DNA from: Kitasatospora sp. NBC_00458
GTDB lineage: Bacteria; Actinomycetota; Actinomycetes; Streptomycetales; Streptomycetaceae
DNA length: 64,000 nucleotides
Assembly: GCF_036013975.1 (NCBI RefSeq)
Contig: NZ_CP107904.1
Span: 4,899,001 to 4,963,000 of the forward strand
Direction: 5' to 3'
Part shown: in pieces, positions 9,852 to 18,040 of the stretch
Layout: the number at the start of each line of letters is the position of its first letter
How positions within the stretch are numbered: position 1 is the first letter of the stretch
Program-made: the position numbers and the translations under genes
The notes under the pieces: model-generated
Seen by the model: the letters and a program-made list of their open reading frames with translations, nothing else
Told to the model about the DNA's origin: nothing
Database searches by the model: none

Positions 9852-10601
9852 ATGCTGGGGCTACCGGACGACATCCGCGCTTTCCTCTTCGACCTCGACG
9901 GGGTGCTCACCCAGACCGCCACGGTGCACGCCGCGGCCTGGAAGGACACCTTCGACACCTTCCTGCGCGCCGAATCGGCCCGCACCGGAGGGCCGTTCGT
10001 CCCCTTCGACGCCGTCGCCGACTACGACGCCCACGTGGACGGCCGCCCGAGACTCGACGGCACCCGGGCCTTCCTGCACAGCCGCGGCGTCGACCTGCCC
10101 GAGGGCACCGACGCCGACCCGCCGGGCGGCCGCACCGTGCACGGCGTCGCCCGCGCCAAGAACGACACCGTGCTGCGGATGATCCGCGAGCAGGGCGTGC
10201 GCCCGTACGAGGGCTCGGTCGCGTACGTGCGCCGGCTGCGCGCGCTCGGGCTGCCCACGGCGGTCGTCTCGTCGAGCGCCAACTGCCGGGACGTGCTGCG
10301 CGCCGCCGGCATCGAGGCGTTCTTCGACGTCGTCGTGGACGGCGTCGTCGCCGGACGCGAGGGCCTGCCGGGCAAGCCCGCGCCGGACACCTACCTGGCC
10401 GCCGCCCGGGCGCTGGGCGTGGAGCCCGCGCACGCCGCGGTCTTCGAGGACGCGCTGGCCGGGGTGGCCTCCGGCCGGGCCGGCGGCTTCGGCGCGGTGG
10501 TCGGGGTGGACCGCACCGGCCAGGCCGAGGAACTGCGCCGCGACGGGGCCACCGTGGTGGTCCGGGACCTCGCCGAACTGATCCCGGGGGAGACGGCATG
10601 A
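9852..10601 (+). CDS. HAD-superfamily beta-phosphoglucomutase-like enzyme
   Basis: A 249-residue HAD subfamily IA protein. Motif I is DLDGVLTQT near residue 15 with both aspartates, motif II is the SSS stretch near residue 140, motif III is GKPAPDTY, and motif IV is FEDALAG. A helical cap follows motif I. This matches beta-phosphoglucomutases, which convert beta-glucose 1-phosphate to glucose 6-phosphate. Its stop overlaps the start of the GH65 gene by 4 nt (ATGA). This is a classic pairing in which the phosphorylase releases beta-glucose 1-phosphate and this enzyme isomerises it. The ATG at 9852 is chosen over an in-frame codon at 9819, as the HAD domain begins within ten residues. Confidence 0.88.
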   Translation: MLGLPDDIRAFLFDLDGVLTQTATVHAAAWKDTFDTFLRAESARTGGPFVPFDAVADYDAHVDGRPRLDGTRAFLHSRGVDLPEGTDADPPGGRTVHGVARAKNDTVLRMIREQGVRPYEGSVAYVRRLRALGLPTAVVSSSANCRDVLRAAGIEAFFDVVVDGVVAGREGLPGKPAPDTYLAAARALGVEPAHAAVFEDALAGVASGRAGGFGAVVGVDRTGQAEELRRDGATVVVRDLAELIPGETA

Positions 10602-13009
10602 CCGGCCAGGAACCGTCCTTCGTCGTCGACCCGTGGCAGATCGCCGAACAGGGCCTCGACCTGACCTCGATGGCCCGCGCCGAGTCCGTCTTCGCGCTCT
10701 CCAACGGCCACATCGGCCTGCGCGCCAACCTGGACGAGGGCGAGCCGCACGGCCTGCCCGGCACCTACCTGAACGGTGTCTTCGAACTCCGTCCGCTGCC
10801 CTACGGGGAGGGCGGGTACGGCTACCCGGAGTCCAGCCAGAGCGTCATCAACGTGACCAACGGAAAGATCATCCGCCTGCTGGTGGACGACGAGCCGTTC
10901 GACCTCCGGTACGGCGAACTCCTCAGCCACCGGCGCTGGCTGGACTTCCGGGAGGGGCTGCTGCGGCGCTCCGCCGAGTGGACCTCCCCGGCCGGGCGGA
11001 CGATCAGGGTCGGCTCCACCCGGCTGGTCTCGCTCACCCAGCGGGCGATCGCCGCCGTCGAGTACACCGTCGAGGCGGTGGACGGCCCGGTGCGGATCGT
11101 CCTGCAGTCCGAGCTGGTCGCCAACGAGCAGCTGCCCGGCGGCCCCGAGGGGGACCCGCGGGCCGCCGCCGTGCTGGAGGCGCCGCTGCTCGCCGAGGTG
11201 AGCCACGCGGGCGGCACCAAGGCCGTCCTGGTGCACCGCACCCGGTACAGCGGCATCCGGGTCGCGGCCGGGATGGACCACGTCATCGAGGGCCCGGACC
11301 GGCTGGACACCGTGGCCGAGTCCGAGGCCGACCACTGCCGGATCAGCGTCACCACCGTGCTGCGGCCCGGGGAGCGGCTGCGGCTGGTGAAGTTCATGTC
11401 CTACGGCTGGTCGGCGACCCGCTCGCTGCCCGCCGTCCGCGACCAGGTGGAGGCCGCCCTGACCGCCGCCCGGTACACCGGCTGGGACGGTCTGGTGGCC
11501 GAACAGGCCGAGTTCCTGAAGGAGTTCTGGGATACCAGCGACATCGAGATCGAGGGCGACGTCGAACTCCAGCAGGCCGTCCGGTTCGCCGTCTTCCACG
11601 TCCTCCAGGCCGGTGCCCGGAGCGAGGAGCGCGCCATCCCCGCCAAGGGGCTGACCGGCCCGGGCTACGACGGGCACAGCTTCTGGGACACCGAGACCTT
11701 CGTCCTGCCGGTGCTCACCTACTGCCTGCCGTCCGCCGTCAACCAGGCGCTGCGCTGGCGGCACACCACGCTGCCGATGGCCCGCGAGCGGGCGGTCCAA
11801 CTCGGCCTGGCCGGAGCGGTGTTCCCGTGGCGGACGATCCGCGGCGAGGAGTGCTCGGGCTACTGGCCGGCCGGCACCGCCGCGTTCCACATCGGCGCGG
11901 ACATCGCGGCCGCCGTCGCCCGCTACGTCCGGGCCACCAGGGACGTCGGGTTCGAGCGCGAGTACGGGCTGGAACTGCTGGTCGAGACGGCCCGGATGTG
12001 GCGCTCGCTGGGCCACCACGACGCGGTCGGCAAGTTCCGCATCGAGGGCGTCACCGGGCCGGACGAGTACAGCGCCGTCGCCGACAACAACGTGTTCACC
12101 AACCTGATGGCGCAGACCAACCTGCGCGCCGCCGCCGAGGCCGCCGCCCGGCACCCGCGCGAGGCCGCGGAGCTCGGCGTCGACACCGAGGAGACCGCCG
12201 CCTGGCGGGACGCCGCCGCCGCGATGTTCGTCCCCTACGACGAGACCCTCGGCGTCCACCCGCAGGCCGACGGCTTCACCGACCACCAGCTCTGGGACTT
12301 CGAGAACACCCCGCAGCAGAACTACCCGCTGCTGCTGCACTACCCGTACTTCGACCTCTACCGGAAGCAGGTCGTCAAACAGGCCGACCTGGTGCTCGCC
12401 ATGCAGGTCCGCGGCGACGCCTTCACCGACGAGCAGAAGGCCCGCAACTTCGCCTACTACGAGCGGCTGACCGTCCGCGACTCCTCGCTCTCCGCCTGCA
12501 CCCAGGCGGTGATCGCCGCCGAGGTCGGCCAGCTCGACCTCGCGTACGACTACACCGCCGAAGCCGCCCTGATGGACCTGCACGACCTCGGCGGCAACAC
12601 CCGGGACGGACTGCACATGGCCTCGCTGGCCGGGGCCTGCGTCGCCCTGGTGGCCGGCTTCGGCGGCCTGCGCGACCACGCCGAGACGCTGTCGTTCCGC
12701 CCCCGGCTGCCCACCGGGCTGATGCGGCTCAGCTTCTCGCTGCTGGTCCGCGGCCGGCTGCTGGGCGTCCGGATCGGCCACGACGAGACCACGTACACGC
12801 TGCGCCGCGGCGAGGTGATCCACCTGCGGCACGACGGCGTGCCGGTGCAGGTGAAGGCCGACGAGCCGGTCTCGCTGCCGACCACCACCCCGCCCGCCCA
12901 GGAGCGGTGCAGCCAGCCGCCCGGCCGCGAACCGGCCCGGCGCCAGCCGCAGGCGGGCGTGGCGGGCGGGCGGGTCGGCCCGGGGCCGGAGCACCTGGCG
13001 GCGGAGTAG
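10598..13009 (+). CDS. Glycoside hydrolase family 65 disaccharide phosphorylase
   Basis: An 803-residue protein with the three GH65 parts: an N-terminal beta-sandwich (about 1-270), a central (alpha/alpha)6 barrel and a C-terminal jelly-roll segment. The general-acid glutamate is expected in TGPDEYS (about residue 488), and the phosphate-binding region lies near the C-terminal part. Family members phosphorolyse maltose, trehalose, kojibiose or nigerose to glucose plus beta-glucose 1-phosphate, and the sequence alone does not settle which. The 4-nt overlap with the preceding beta-phosphoglucomutase-like gene supports a two-step cytosolic route from an alpha-linked glucose disaccharide to glucose 6-phosphate. 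A strong hairpin terminator follows. Confidence 0.9.
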   Translation: MTGQEPSFVVDPWQIAEQGLDLTSMARAESVFALSNGHIGLRANLDEGEPHGLPGTYLNGVFELRPLPYGEGGYGYPESSQSVINVTNGKIIRLLVDDEPFDLRYGELLSHRRWLDFREGLLRRSAEWTSPAGRTIRVGSTRLVSLTQRAIAAVEYTVEAVDGPVRIVLQSELVANEQLPGGPEGDPRAAAVLEAPLLAEVSHAGGTKAVLVHRTRYSGIRVAAGMDHVIEGPDRLDTVAESEADHCRISVTTVLRPGERLRLVKFMSYGWSATRSLPAVRDQVEAALTAARYTGWDGLVAEQAEFLKEFWDTSDIEIEGDVELQQAVRFAVFHVLQAGARSEERAIPAKGLTGPGYDGHSFWDTETFVLPVLTYCLPSAVNQALRWRHTTLPMARERAVQLGLAGAVFPWRTIRGEECSGYWPAGTAAFHIGADIAAAVARYVRATRDVGFEREYGLELLVETARMWRSLGHHDAVGKFRIEGVTGPDEYSAVADNNVFTNLMAQTNLRAAAEAAARHPREAAELGVDTEETAAWRDAAAAMFVPYDETLGVHPQADGFTDHQLWDFENTPQQNYPLLLHYPYFDLYRKQVVKQADLVLAMQVRGDAFTDEQKARNFAYYERLTVRDSSLSACTQAVIAAEVGQLDLAYDYTAEAALMDLHDLGGNTRDGLHMASLAGACVALVAGFGGLRDHAETLSFRPRLPTGLMRLSFSLLVRGRLLGVRIGHDETTYTLRRGEVIHLRHDGVPVQVKADEPVSLPTTTPPAQERCSQPPGREPARRQPQAGVAGGRVGPGPEHLAAE

Positions 13010-13034
13010 CGGGGCGGCGGGGGCGGTTCACCCG

Positions 13035-13068
13035 TCCGGGCCCGCTCCGGCTGCGGAGCGGGCCCGGA
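13035..13068 (+). terminator. Hairpin after the GH65 gene
   Basis: A perfect 15-bp inverted repeat (arm TCCGGGCCCGCTCCG) encloses a 4-nt loop, starting 26 nt after the GH65 stop. There is no U-tract, which is common for streptomycete terminators. Confidence 0.7.
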
Positions 13069-13122
13069 AGCCGGAGGGTGCTGGTGTCGTGTGGCAGCCG
13101 CCGGCCGGTGAAGGAGAACCCC

Positions 13123-14856
13123 GTGGTGAGTGTGGCCGAGCAGATGGTGGAGGTGCTCCGGCAGGCCGGGGTGGAGCGGGTCTACGGGGTGGTCGGGGAC
13201 AGCCTCAACCCGGTGGTGGACGCCATCCGCCGGGCCGAGGGCATCGGCTGGGTGCACGTCCGCAACGAGGAGGCCGGCGCCTTCGCGGCCGCCGCGGAGG
13301 CCGAGCTGAGCGGCCGCCTCGCGGTCTGCGCGGGCTCCTGCGGCCCCGGCAACACCCACCTCATCCAGGGCCTCTACGACGCCCAGCGCAGCGGGCTGCC
13401 GGTGCTCGCGCTGGCCTCGCACATCCCGTCCGGCCAGATCGGCACCGGCTTCTTCCAGGAGACCCACCCCGAGCGGGTGTTCACCGACTGCAGCAGCTGG
13501 TGCGAGACCGTCTCCACCCCCGCCCAGCTGCCCCGGCTGCTGCGGATCGCGGTCCAGCACGCGCTCGGCGCGCGCGGCGTCTCGGTGCTGGCCTTCCCCG
13601 GCGACGTGGCCGCGCTCCCCGCCGCCGGACCGACCGGCACCAGCAGCTTCCTGACCGAGCAGGCCGTCGCCGCCCCGCCCTGGTCCCAGGTGCAGGCGCT
13701 CGCCCAGGCGCTCAACGCCGCCCGCCGGGTCGCCCTGTTCTGCGGCGCGGGCGTACGCGGGGCGCACGCCGAGGTGATGGCGGTCGCGGACGCCCTGCAC
13801 GCGCCGGTCGGCCACTCCCTGCGCGGCAAGGAGTGGATCCAGTACGACAACCCGTACGACGTCGGTATGAGCGGACTGCTCGGCTACGGTGCCTGTCACG
13901 AGGCGCTGCACTCCGCCGACCTCGTCGTCCTGCTCGGCACCGACTTCCCCTACGACTCCTTCCTGCCGCAGGCCAGGACCGTCCAGGTGGACCACGACGC
14001 CACCCGGCTCGGCCGCCGCACCCCGCTGGAGCTCGCCGTGCACGGCGACGTCCCGGCCACGCTGCGCGCCGTGCTGCCGCTGCTGGAGCAGAAGACCGAC
14101 CGGGCCTTCCTGGACGACATGCTGGACAAGCACTGCCGCGCCCTGGAGGACGTGGTCGGCGCCTACACCCGGGACATCGGCAGGCACCTGCCGATCCACC
14201 CCGAGTACGTGGCCTCCGTCCTGGACGAGGTGGCCGCCGACGACGCGGTGTTCACCGTCGACACCGGCATGAACAACGTCTGGGCCGCCCGCTACCTGCA
14301 GCCCAACGGGCGCCGCCGGGTGATCGGCTCCTTCCTGCACGGCTCGATGGCCAACGCGCTGCCGCACGCGATCGGCGCCCAACTGGCCTGTCCGGGGCGG
14401 CAGGTGGTGGCGATGGCCGGCGACGGCGGGATCGGGATGCTGCTGGGCGAACTGCTCACGGTGGCCAAGCACCGGCTGCCGGTGAAGACGGTGGTGTTCA
14501 ACAACGGCGCACTCGGCATGATCAAGCTGGAGATGCTGGTCTCCGGCTACCCCGAGGCGGAGATCGACAACGGCGACGTCGACTACGCCGGCATCGCCCG
14601 GGCGATGGGCATCCCGGCCAAGCGGGTCACCGAACCGGCCCGGGTCCGCGAGGTGCTGGCGGAGGCGCTGGAACGGCCCGGCCCGGCGCTGGTGGACGTG
14701 GTCACCGACCCGAACGCGCTCTCCATCCCGCCGCACATCACCGCCGCCCAGCTGAAGGGCTTCGCGCTGGCGGCCGGGCGGACGGTGCTCGCCGGCGGGG
14801 TGGGGCGGATGATCGACCTGGCGCGGTCCAACCTGCGGAACATCCCCCGGCCGTAG
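13123..14856 (+). CDS. poxB: Pyruvate dehydrogenase (quinone)/pyruvate oxidase, ThDP-dependent
   Basis: A 577-residue enzyme of the thiamine-diphosphate superfamily, with an N-terminal PYR domain (VYGVVGDS, catalytic-type Glu in NEEAGAF), a central FAD/Rossmann-like domain and a C-terminal PP domain. The ThDP motif runs GDGGIGM...NNGALGM. The overall pattern and the amphipathic C-terminal tail fit PoxB-type enzymes, which decarboxylate pyruvate to acetate and pass electrons to quinones at the membrane. GTG at 13123 is chosen because AAGGAG lies 6 nt upstream. Acetolactate synthase is a less likely alternative, since there is no small subunit gene next to it. Confidence 0.85.
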   Translation: MVSVAEQMVEVLRQAGVERVYGVVGDSLNPVVDAIRRAEGIGWVHVRNEEAGAFAAAAEAELSGRLAVCAGSCGPGNTHLIQGLYDAQRSGLPVLALASHIPSGQIGTGFFQETHPERVFTDCSSWCETVSTPAQLPRLLRIAVQHALGARGVSVLAFPGDVAALPAAGPTGTSSFLTEQAVAAPPWSQVQALAQALNAARRVALFCGAGVRGAHAEVMAVADALHAPVGHSLRGKEWIQYDNPYDVGMSGLLGYGACHEALHSADLVVLLGTDFPYDSFLPQARTVQVDHDATRLGRRTPLELAVHGDVPATLRAVLPLLEQKTDRAFLDDMLDKHCRALEDVVGAYTRDIGRHLPIHPEYVASVLDEVAADDAVFTVDTGMNNVWAARYLQPNGRRRVIGSFLHGSMANALPHAIGAQLACPGRQVVAMAGDGGIGMLLGELLTVAKHRLPVKTVVFNNGALGMIKLEMLVSGYPEAEIDNGDVDYAGIARAMGIPAKRVTEPARVREVLAEALERPGPALVDVVTDPNALSIPPHITAAQLKGFALAAGRTVLAGGVGRMIDLARSNLRNIPRP

Positions 14857-14937
14857 GGGCTGCGGGGGCCGGGTGGGGGCCCGGGCGGGGGCCGGTGGCC
14901 GGGTCGCCCGGGGCACGTCGGGGCACGCCGGAGGGAT

Positions 14938-14973
14938 TTGCCTCTGGGGCAAAATTCTTGCCTGTGCGGCACG
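14938..14973 (+). promoter_or_regulatory. Two operator-like repeats before the XRE-cupin gene
   Basis: Two copies of an imperfect dyad with TTGCC and GGCA half-sites start at 14938 and 14958, exactly 20 bp apart. They match at 12 of the first 14 positions. The first is a complete inverted repeat, TTTGCC/GGCAAA at 14937-14953. Their position 20-55 bp before the start codon suggests a tandem operator on one face of the helix. Confidence 0.55.
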
Positions 14974-14977
14974 TGAG

Positions 14978-14992
14978 GTGTCCACTGGACAC
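14978..14992 (+). promoter_or_regulatory. Perfect palindrome abutting the XRE-cupin start codon
   Basis: GTGTCCACTGGACAC is a perfect dyad with 7-bp arms around a single central C, and it ends directly before the ATG. It replaces the usual ribosome binding site region, so the mRNA may be leaderless or poorly initiated. Autoregulation by the encoded HTH protein is an inference. Confidence 0.5.
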
Positions 14993-15652
14993 ATGAGCAC
15001 CAGCCCAGCCGGTCCGCCCGCCACCCCCGGCGACCAGCCCGAAGGCCAGTCCGACGACCACGAGGTCCTGGAGGTGGCCGGCCTCGCCGTGAGGCTGCGC
15101 GAGCACCGGCTCGGCAGCCGCCTCACGCTGGAGGTCGCCGCCGCCCGGGTCGGGCTCTCCCCAGCCTACTTGTCCCGACTGGAGACCGGGAGACGGCAGC
15201 CCTCGCTGCCCGTCCTGCTCGGCCTCGCCCGCGCCTACGGGACCTCCGTCTCCGGCCTGCTCGGCGAGAGCCTGGTCGAACCCGACCCGGTGGTGCGCGG
15301 CGGCGCCATCGAACCCGGCCGGGCCGGCGGCTGGGGCTACCGGCGGGCCGGCGCCCCCGGGCGCGCGATGCAGGCCCTGCGCGTGCACGTCCCCCCGGGC
15401 GTGCAGGACGCGGTGGTCCGCGTCCACCCCGGGGAGGAGTGGCTGTACGTCCTCCAGGGCCGGCTCAGGCTGACCCTCGGCGACCGCGTCCACCTGCTCG
15501 CCGAGGGCGACTCCGCCCACTTCGACTCGCTCACCCCGCACTGCATCGCCGCCGACTCGGCGGACGGGGTCGAGCTGCTCTTCATGCACACCCTGCTGCA
15601 GAGCCCCGGCGGCGAACTCTGCCTCGGCGGCGGCCCCGCCCCGCACCACTGA
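14993..15652 (+). CDS. XRE-type regulator with C-terminal cupin domain
   Basis: A 219-residue protein. A helix-turn-helix of the XRE type occupies about residues 27-85 (SPAYLSRLETGRRQPSL is the recognition region). A cupin beta-barrel spans about residues 120-200, with HPGEEWLYVLQGRLRLTLG and a late H residue. Such proteins are small-molecule-responsive repressors or activators. No purine-rich ribosome binding site precedes the ATG; palindromic elements occupy that place. A 69-residue membrane protein gene follows 32 nt downstream and is probably cotranscribed. Confidence 0.85.
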   Translation: MSTSPAGPPATPGDQPEGQSDDHEVLEVAGLAVRLREHRLGSRLTLEVAAARVGLSPAYLSRLETGRRQPSLPVLLGLARAYGTSVSGLLGESLVEPDPVVRGGAIEPGRAGGWGYRRAGAPGRAMQALRVHVPPGVQDAVVRVHPGEEWLYVLQGRLRLTLGDRVHLLAEGDSAHFDSLTPHCIAADSADGVELLFMHTLLQSPGGELCLGGGPAPHH

Positions 15653-15684
15653 CCCGACGTCGGAACACTCGGAGGAGATCTCCC

Positions 15685-15894
15685 ATGGCTGATCCCGCCA
15701 CCACCGCCCCCGCGACCGCCGCGACCGCCGTCCCCGCAGAACCCGCCGCCCCCGCGGCGGCCCCGAAGACCATCGACGCCGGCAAGTGGGCCAACCGCCG
15801 GGTCGGCATCCGACTGGTGATCTACACCGTCGCCACCCACGCCTTCGCGGGCTTCATCCTGCTGCTCTTCGAGCTCGGCAACCGGAACAAGTGA
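15685..15894 (+). CDS. Small membrane protein, DUF6126-like
   Basis: A 69-residue protein starting at an ATG with GGAGGAG 7 nt upstream. The first 30 residues are Ala/Thr/Pro-rich, followed by a single hydrophobic helix (about residues 44-62, RLVIYTVATHAFAGFILLLF) and a short polar tail. It resembles small actinobacterial proteins annotated DUF6126 that accompany XRE-cupin regulators; that family name is from memory. The function is unknown. A membrane effector or sensor partner of the regulator is an inference from linkage. Confidence 0.7.
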   Translation: MADPATTAPATAATAVPAEPAAPAAAPKTIDAGKWANRRVGIRLVIYTVATHAFAGFILLLFELGNRNK

Positions 15895-16355
15895 CGCCCG
15901 GGTCCGCGCCCGTACCGCGCCGGGCAGGCCCCGCGAACCCGCCACCGCCGCGCCCGGGACGCCCCCGCGCCCCGGGCGCGGCGGTGGCTTGCGGCGGCGG
16001 ACCGGGCTCGGCGGCGGCTGCGCCTTGGCACCGCCCCGAGCCGGGCGCGCCAGCCCCGGCCGCGCGCCTCCCGGGTCGCCCTCACCCCACTCGTGCCCCG
16101 GCTCCGGATAGGGCCTGACGGCCACCCCCGGGGGCCACGCCCGCTGCTGCGGTGCCGTCCCGGGCCTGCTCGGGCCCCCGGCTTATGCCCCCGCCTCGCA
16201 GAGCAGGGCGCAGAGCGCGTCCAGGGCGGCGAGGAAGGCGTGTTCGGGTGGGGTGCCCCCAGTCCGCTCGCGCCCTGGTGCCGGGGTCGGCGGTGGTCTC
16301 TGCCCGGGCATGCCGGCTGCTGCGGTGCCGTCCCGGGCCCGCTCGGGCCCCCGGC
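15895..16355. other. Intergenic region holding a relic of the neighbouring gene's 3' end
   Basis: No gene is supported here. The main content is a 115-bp near-copy of the 3' end of the adjacent MocR-type gene, described as a separate repeat. The remainder is extremely GC-rich with no recognisable element. Confidence 0.6.
16143..16257 (-). repeat. Copy 1 of a 115-bp duplication (relic of MocR-type gene 3' end)
   Basis: Matches 16316-16430 over 115 bp at a constant offset of 173 bp, with six differences by eye, all transitions and no indels. It includes the last 24 codons of the regulator gene, its stop codon and the downstream hairpin. Read on the minus strand, it still encodes GTPPEHAFLAALDALCALL and ends in the same TAA. 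Confidence 0.85.
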
Positions 16356-16430
16356 TTATGCCCCCGCTTCGCGGAGCAGGGCGCAGAGCGCGTCCAGGGC
16401 GGCGGGGAAGGCGTGCTCGGGCGGGGTGCC
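16316..16430 (-). repeat. Copy 2 of the 115-bp duplication (functional gene end)
   Basis: This copy carries the real C-terminus and stop of the MocR-type gene. It also includes a possible terminator at 16335-16350, with 7-bp arms GGGCCCG/CGGGCCC around a 2-nt loop. Confidence 0.85.
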
Positions 16431-17969
16431 GTAGCCGACCACCAGGGCGGGCGGCGCGTCCGGGGAGAGCGAGGGGTCGGCCAGGTGCGGGGCGAGGCCG
16501 GAGACGACCAGACCCGCGGCCCGGGCCCGGGCGACGAGCTCCGCCTCCGGTCCGGCGCCGGGCGGCAGCTGCAGGACGGCGTGCAGCCCGGCGGCGATCC
16601 CGGTGACCCGGACGTGCGGGGCCCGTTCGGCGAGCGCCGCGACCAGCAGGTCCCGGCGCCGCCGGTAGTGCAGCCGGGAGCGTCGGACGTGCCGGTCGTA
16701 CCGGCCGGAGGTGATCAGCTCGGCGAGGGTCAGCTGGTCGATCACCGGCGACATGGTGTCCGCCACCCGCTTGAGCCGGGCCACCGGTTCGACCAGCGCG
16801 TCGGGCAGCGCCAGCCAGGCCAGCCGCAGGCCCGGCGCCAGGCTCTTGGCGGCCGTCCCCCCGTACACCACCCGGTCCGGGTCGAGCGCCTGCATCGCGC
16901 CGAGCGGTTGCCGGTCGTACCGGAACTCGCCGTCGTAGTCGTCCTCGATCACGTAGCCGTCGTGCTCGCGGGCCCAGCGGACGGCCGCCGCCCGGCGGTC
17001 GGCGGCCAGCGCCGCCCCGGTCGGGAACTGGTGCGCGGGGGTCAGCAGCACGGCGCCGGCCGCCGCCGCGTCGGGCCCGGCCAGCAGGTCGGTGCGCGCG
17101 CCGCCCCCGTCCAGCGGCAGCGGTACCAGGGCGAGCCCGGCCGCCCGCAGGACCTCGCGCTGCGGCGGCAGCCCGTACGCCTCCACGGCCACGGCGACGG
17201 CGCGGGCGCGCCCGGTGCCGTGGCCGCGCGCGGCGCCGCGCTCGTGCAGGGCGGCGGCGAGCAGGCCGAGGCCCTGGCTGAACCCGGCGCAGATCAGCAG
17301 TCGTTCCGGGTCGGTGCGCACCCCGCGGACCCGGGCCAGGTAGTCGGTGAGGGCCCGCCGCAACTCGATCCGGCCCAGCGGGGACCCGTAGTCGAACACG
17401 TCGTGCGGAGCCGTGGCCAGCGCCCGCCGGGCGGCGGCCAGCCAGGCCGTGCGCGGGAAGAGCGAGAGGTCCGGACGCCCGGGCAGCAGGTCGTGCCGTC
17501 CGGTGGGCCGGATCCCCGGCGGCAGGGCGGCGGGCCGTCCGGCGGGGCGCGGCGTGGCCCGTTCGGCCACCGTGGTGCCTGACCCCTGCCGGGAGCCGAG
17601 CCACCCTTCGGCGGTGAGCTGGCCGTACGCCTCCACGACGGTGTTCCGGGCGATCCCGAGGTCCTCGCCGAGGGCGCGGGAGGACGGCAGCCGGGTCCCG
17701 GGTGCCAGCCGTCCGTCCTGCACCGCCTCGCGGAGCGCGTCCTCCAGGGCGGCCCGCAGTCCGGCTCCGGCGGCCCGCCGCCCGGTGAGGTCGAGGTGCA
17801 GGTCGCCGCCGAAGGCGGTCCAGGATCCGGTCCGCGCGCCGGTCCGGGCGGCGCTCCGACCGCTCCGGGAGTCGGGGCGGGTGTCGGGACCGGAGTCGGC
17901 TCGGGGCTCGGTCCCGGTCCCGGGCTCGGTCCCGGGCGAGGTCCGGGCGGTGGGTCGGCGGGCGGTCAT
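16356..17969 (-). CDS. MocR/PdxR-type GntR-aminotransferase fusion regulator
   Basis: A 537-residue protein starting at ATG 17969. A disordered Gly/Pro/Arg/Asp-rich leader (about 50 residues) precedes a GntR winged-helix domain (RLPSSRALGEDLGIARNTV). A class I aminotransferase domain follows, with the pyridoxal-phosphate lysine in GGTAAKSLAPGLRL. MocR proteins regulate genes by sensing PLP and often amines or GABA. No pdx or amine-catabolism gene is adjacent, so the target is unknown. It is divergent from the gene at 18041 with about 70 bp between, a likely control region. The 3' end is duplicated downstream. Confidence 0.9.
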   Translation of the reverse strand: MTARRPTARTSPGTEPGTGTEPRADSGPDTRPDSRSGRSAARTGARTGSWTAFGGDLHLDLTGRRAAGAGLRAALEDALREAVQDGRLAPGTRLPSSRALGEDLGIARNTVVEAYGQLTAEGWLGSRQGSGTTVAERATPRPAGRPAALPPGIRPTGRHDLLPGRPDLSLFPRTAWLAAARRALATAPHDVFDYGSPLGRIELRRALTDYLARVRGVRTDPERLLICAGFSQGLGLLAAALHERGAARGHGTGRARAVAVAVEAYGLPPQREVLRAAGLALVPLPLDGGGARTDLLAGPDAAAAGAVLLTPAHQFPTGAALAADRRAAAVRWAREHDGYVIEDDYDGEFRYDRQPLGAMQALDPDRVVYGGTAAKSLAPGLRLAWLALPDALVEPVARLKRVADTMSPVIDQLTLAELITSGRYDRHVRRSRLHYRRRRDLLVAALAERAPHVRVTGIAAGLHAVLQLPPGAGPEAELVARARAAGLVVSGLAPHLADPSLSPDAPPALVVGYGTPPEHAFPAALDALCALLREAGA

Positions 17970-18040
17970 GTCGGAATTATCGCCGTCAGCCCCCGCGCCG
18001 TCCGATCTCGGATACATTGCGCCGGACCGGGAGGACCACG

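Noticed and set aside
10633..13120. N-terminal 830 codons of a long plus-strand frame leading into pyruvate oxidase
   Set aside because: The stretch overlaps the GH65 gene in another frame and is Arg/Gly/Pro-rich; the oxidase starts at 13123 with its own ribosome binding site.
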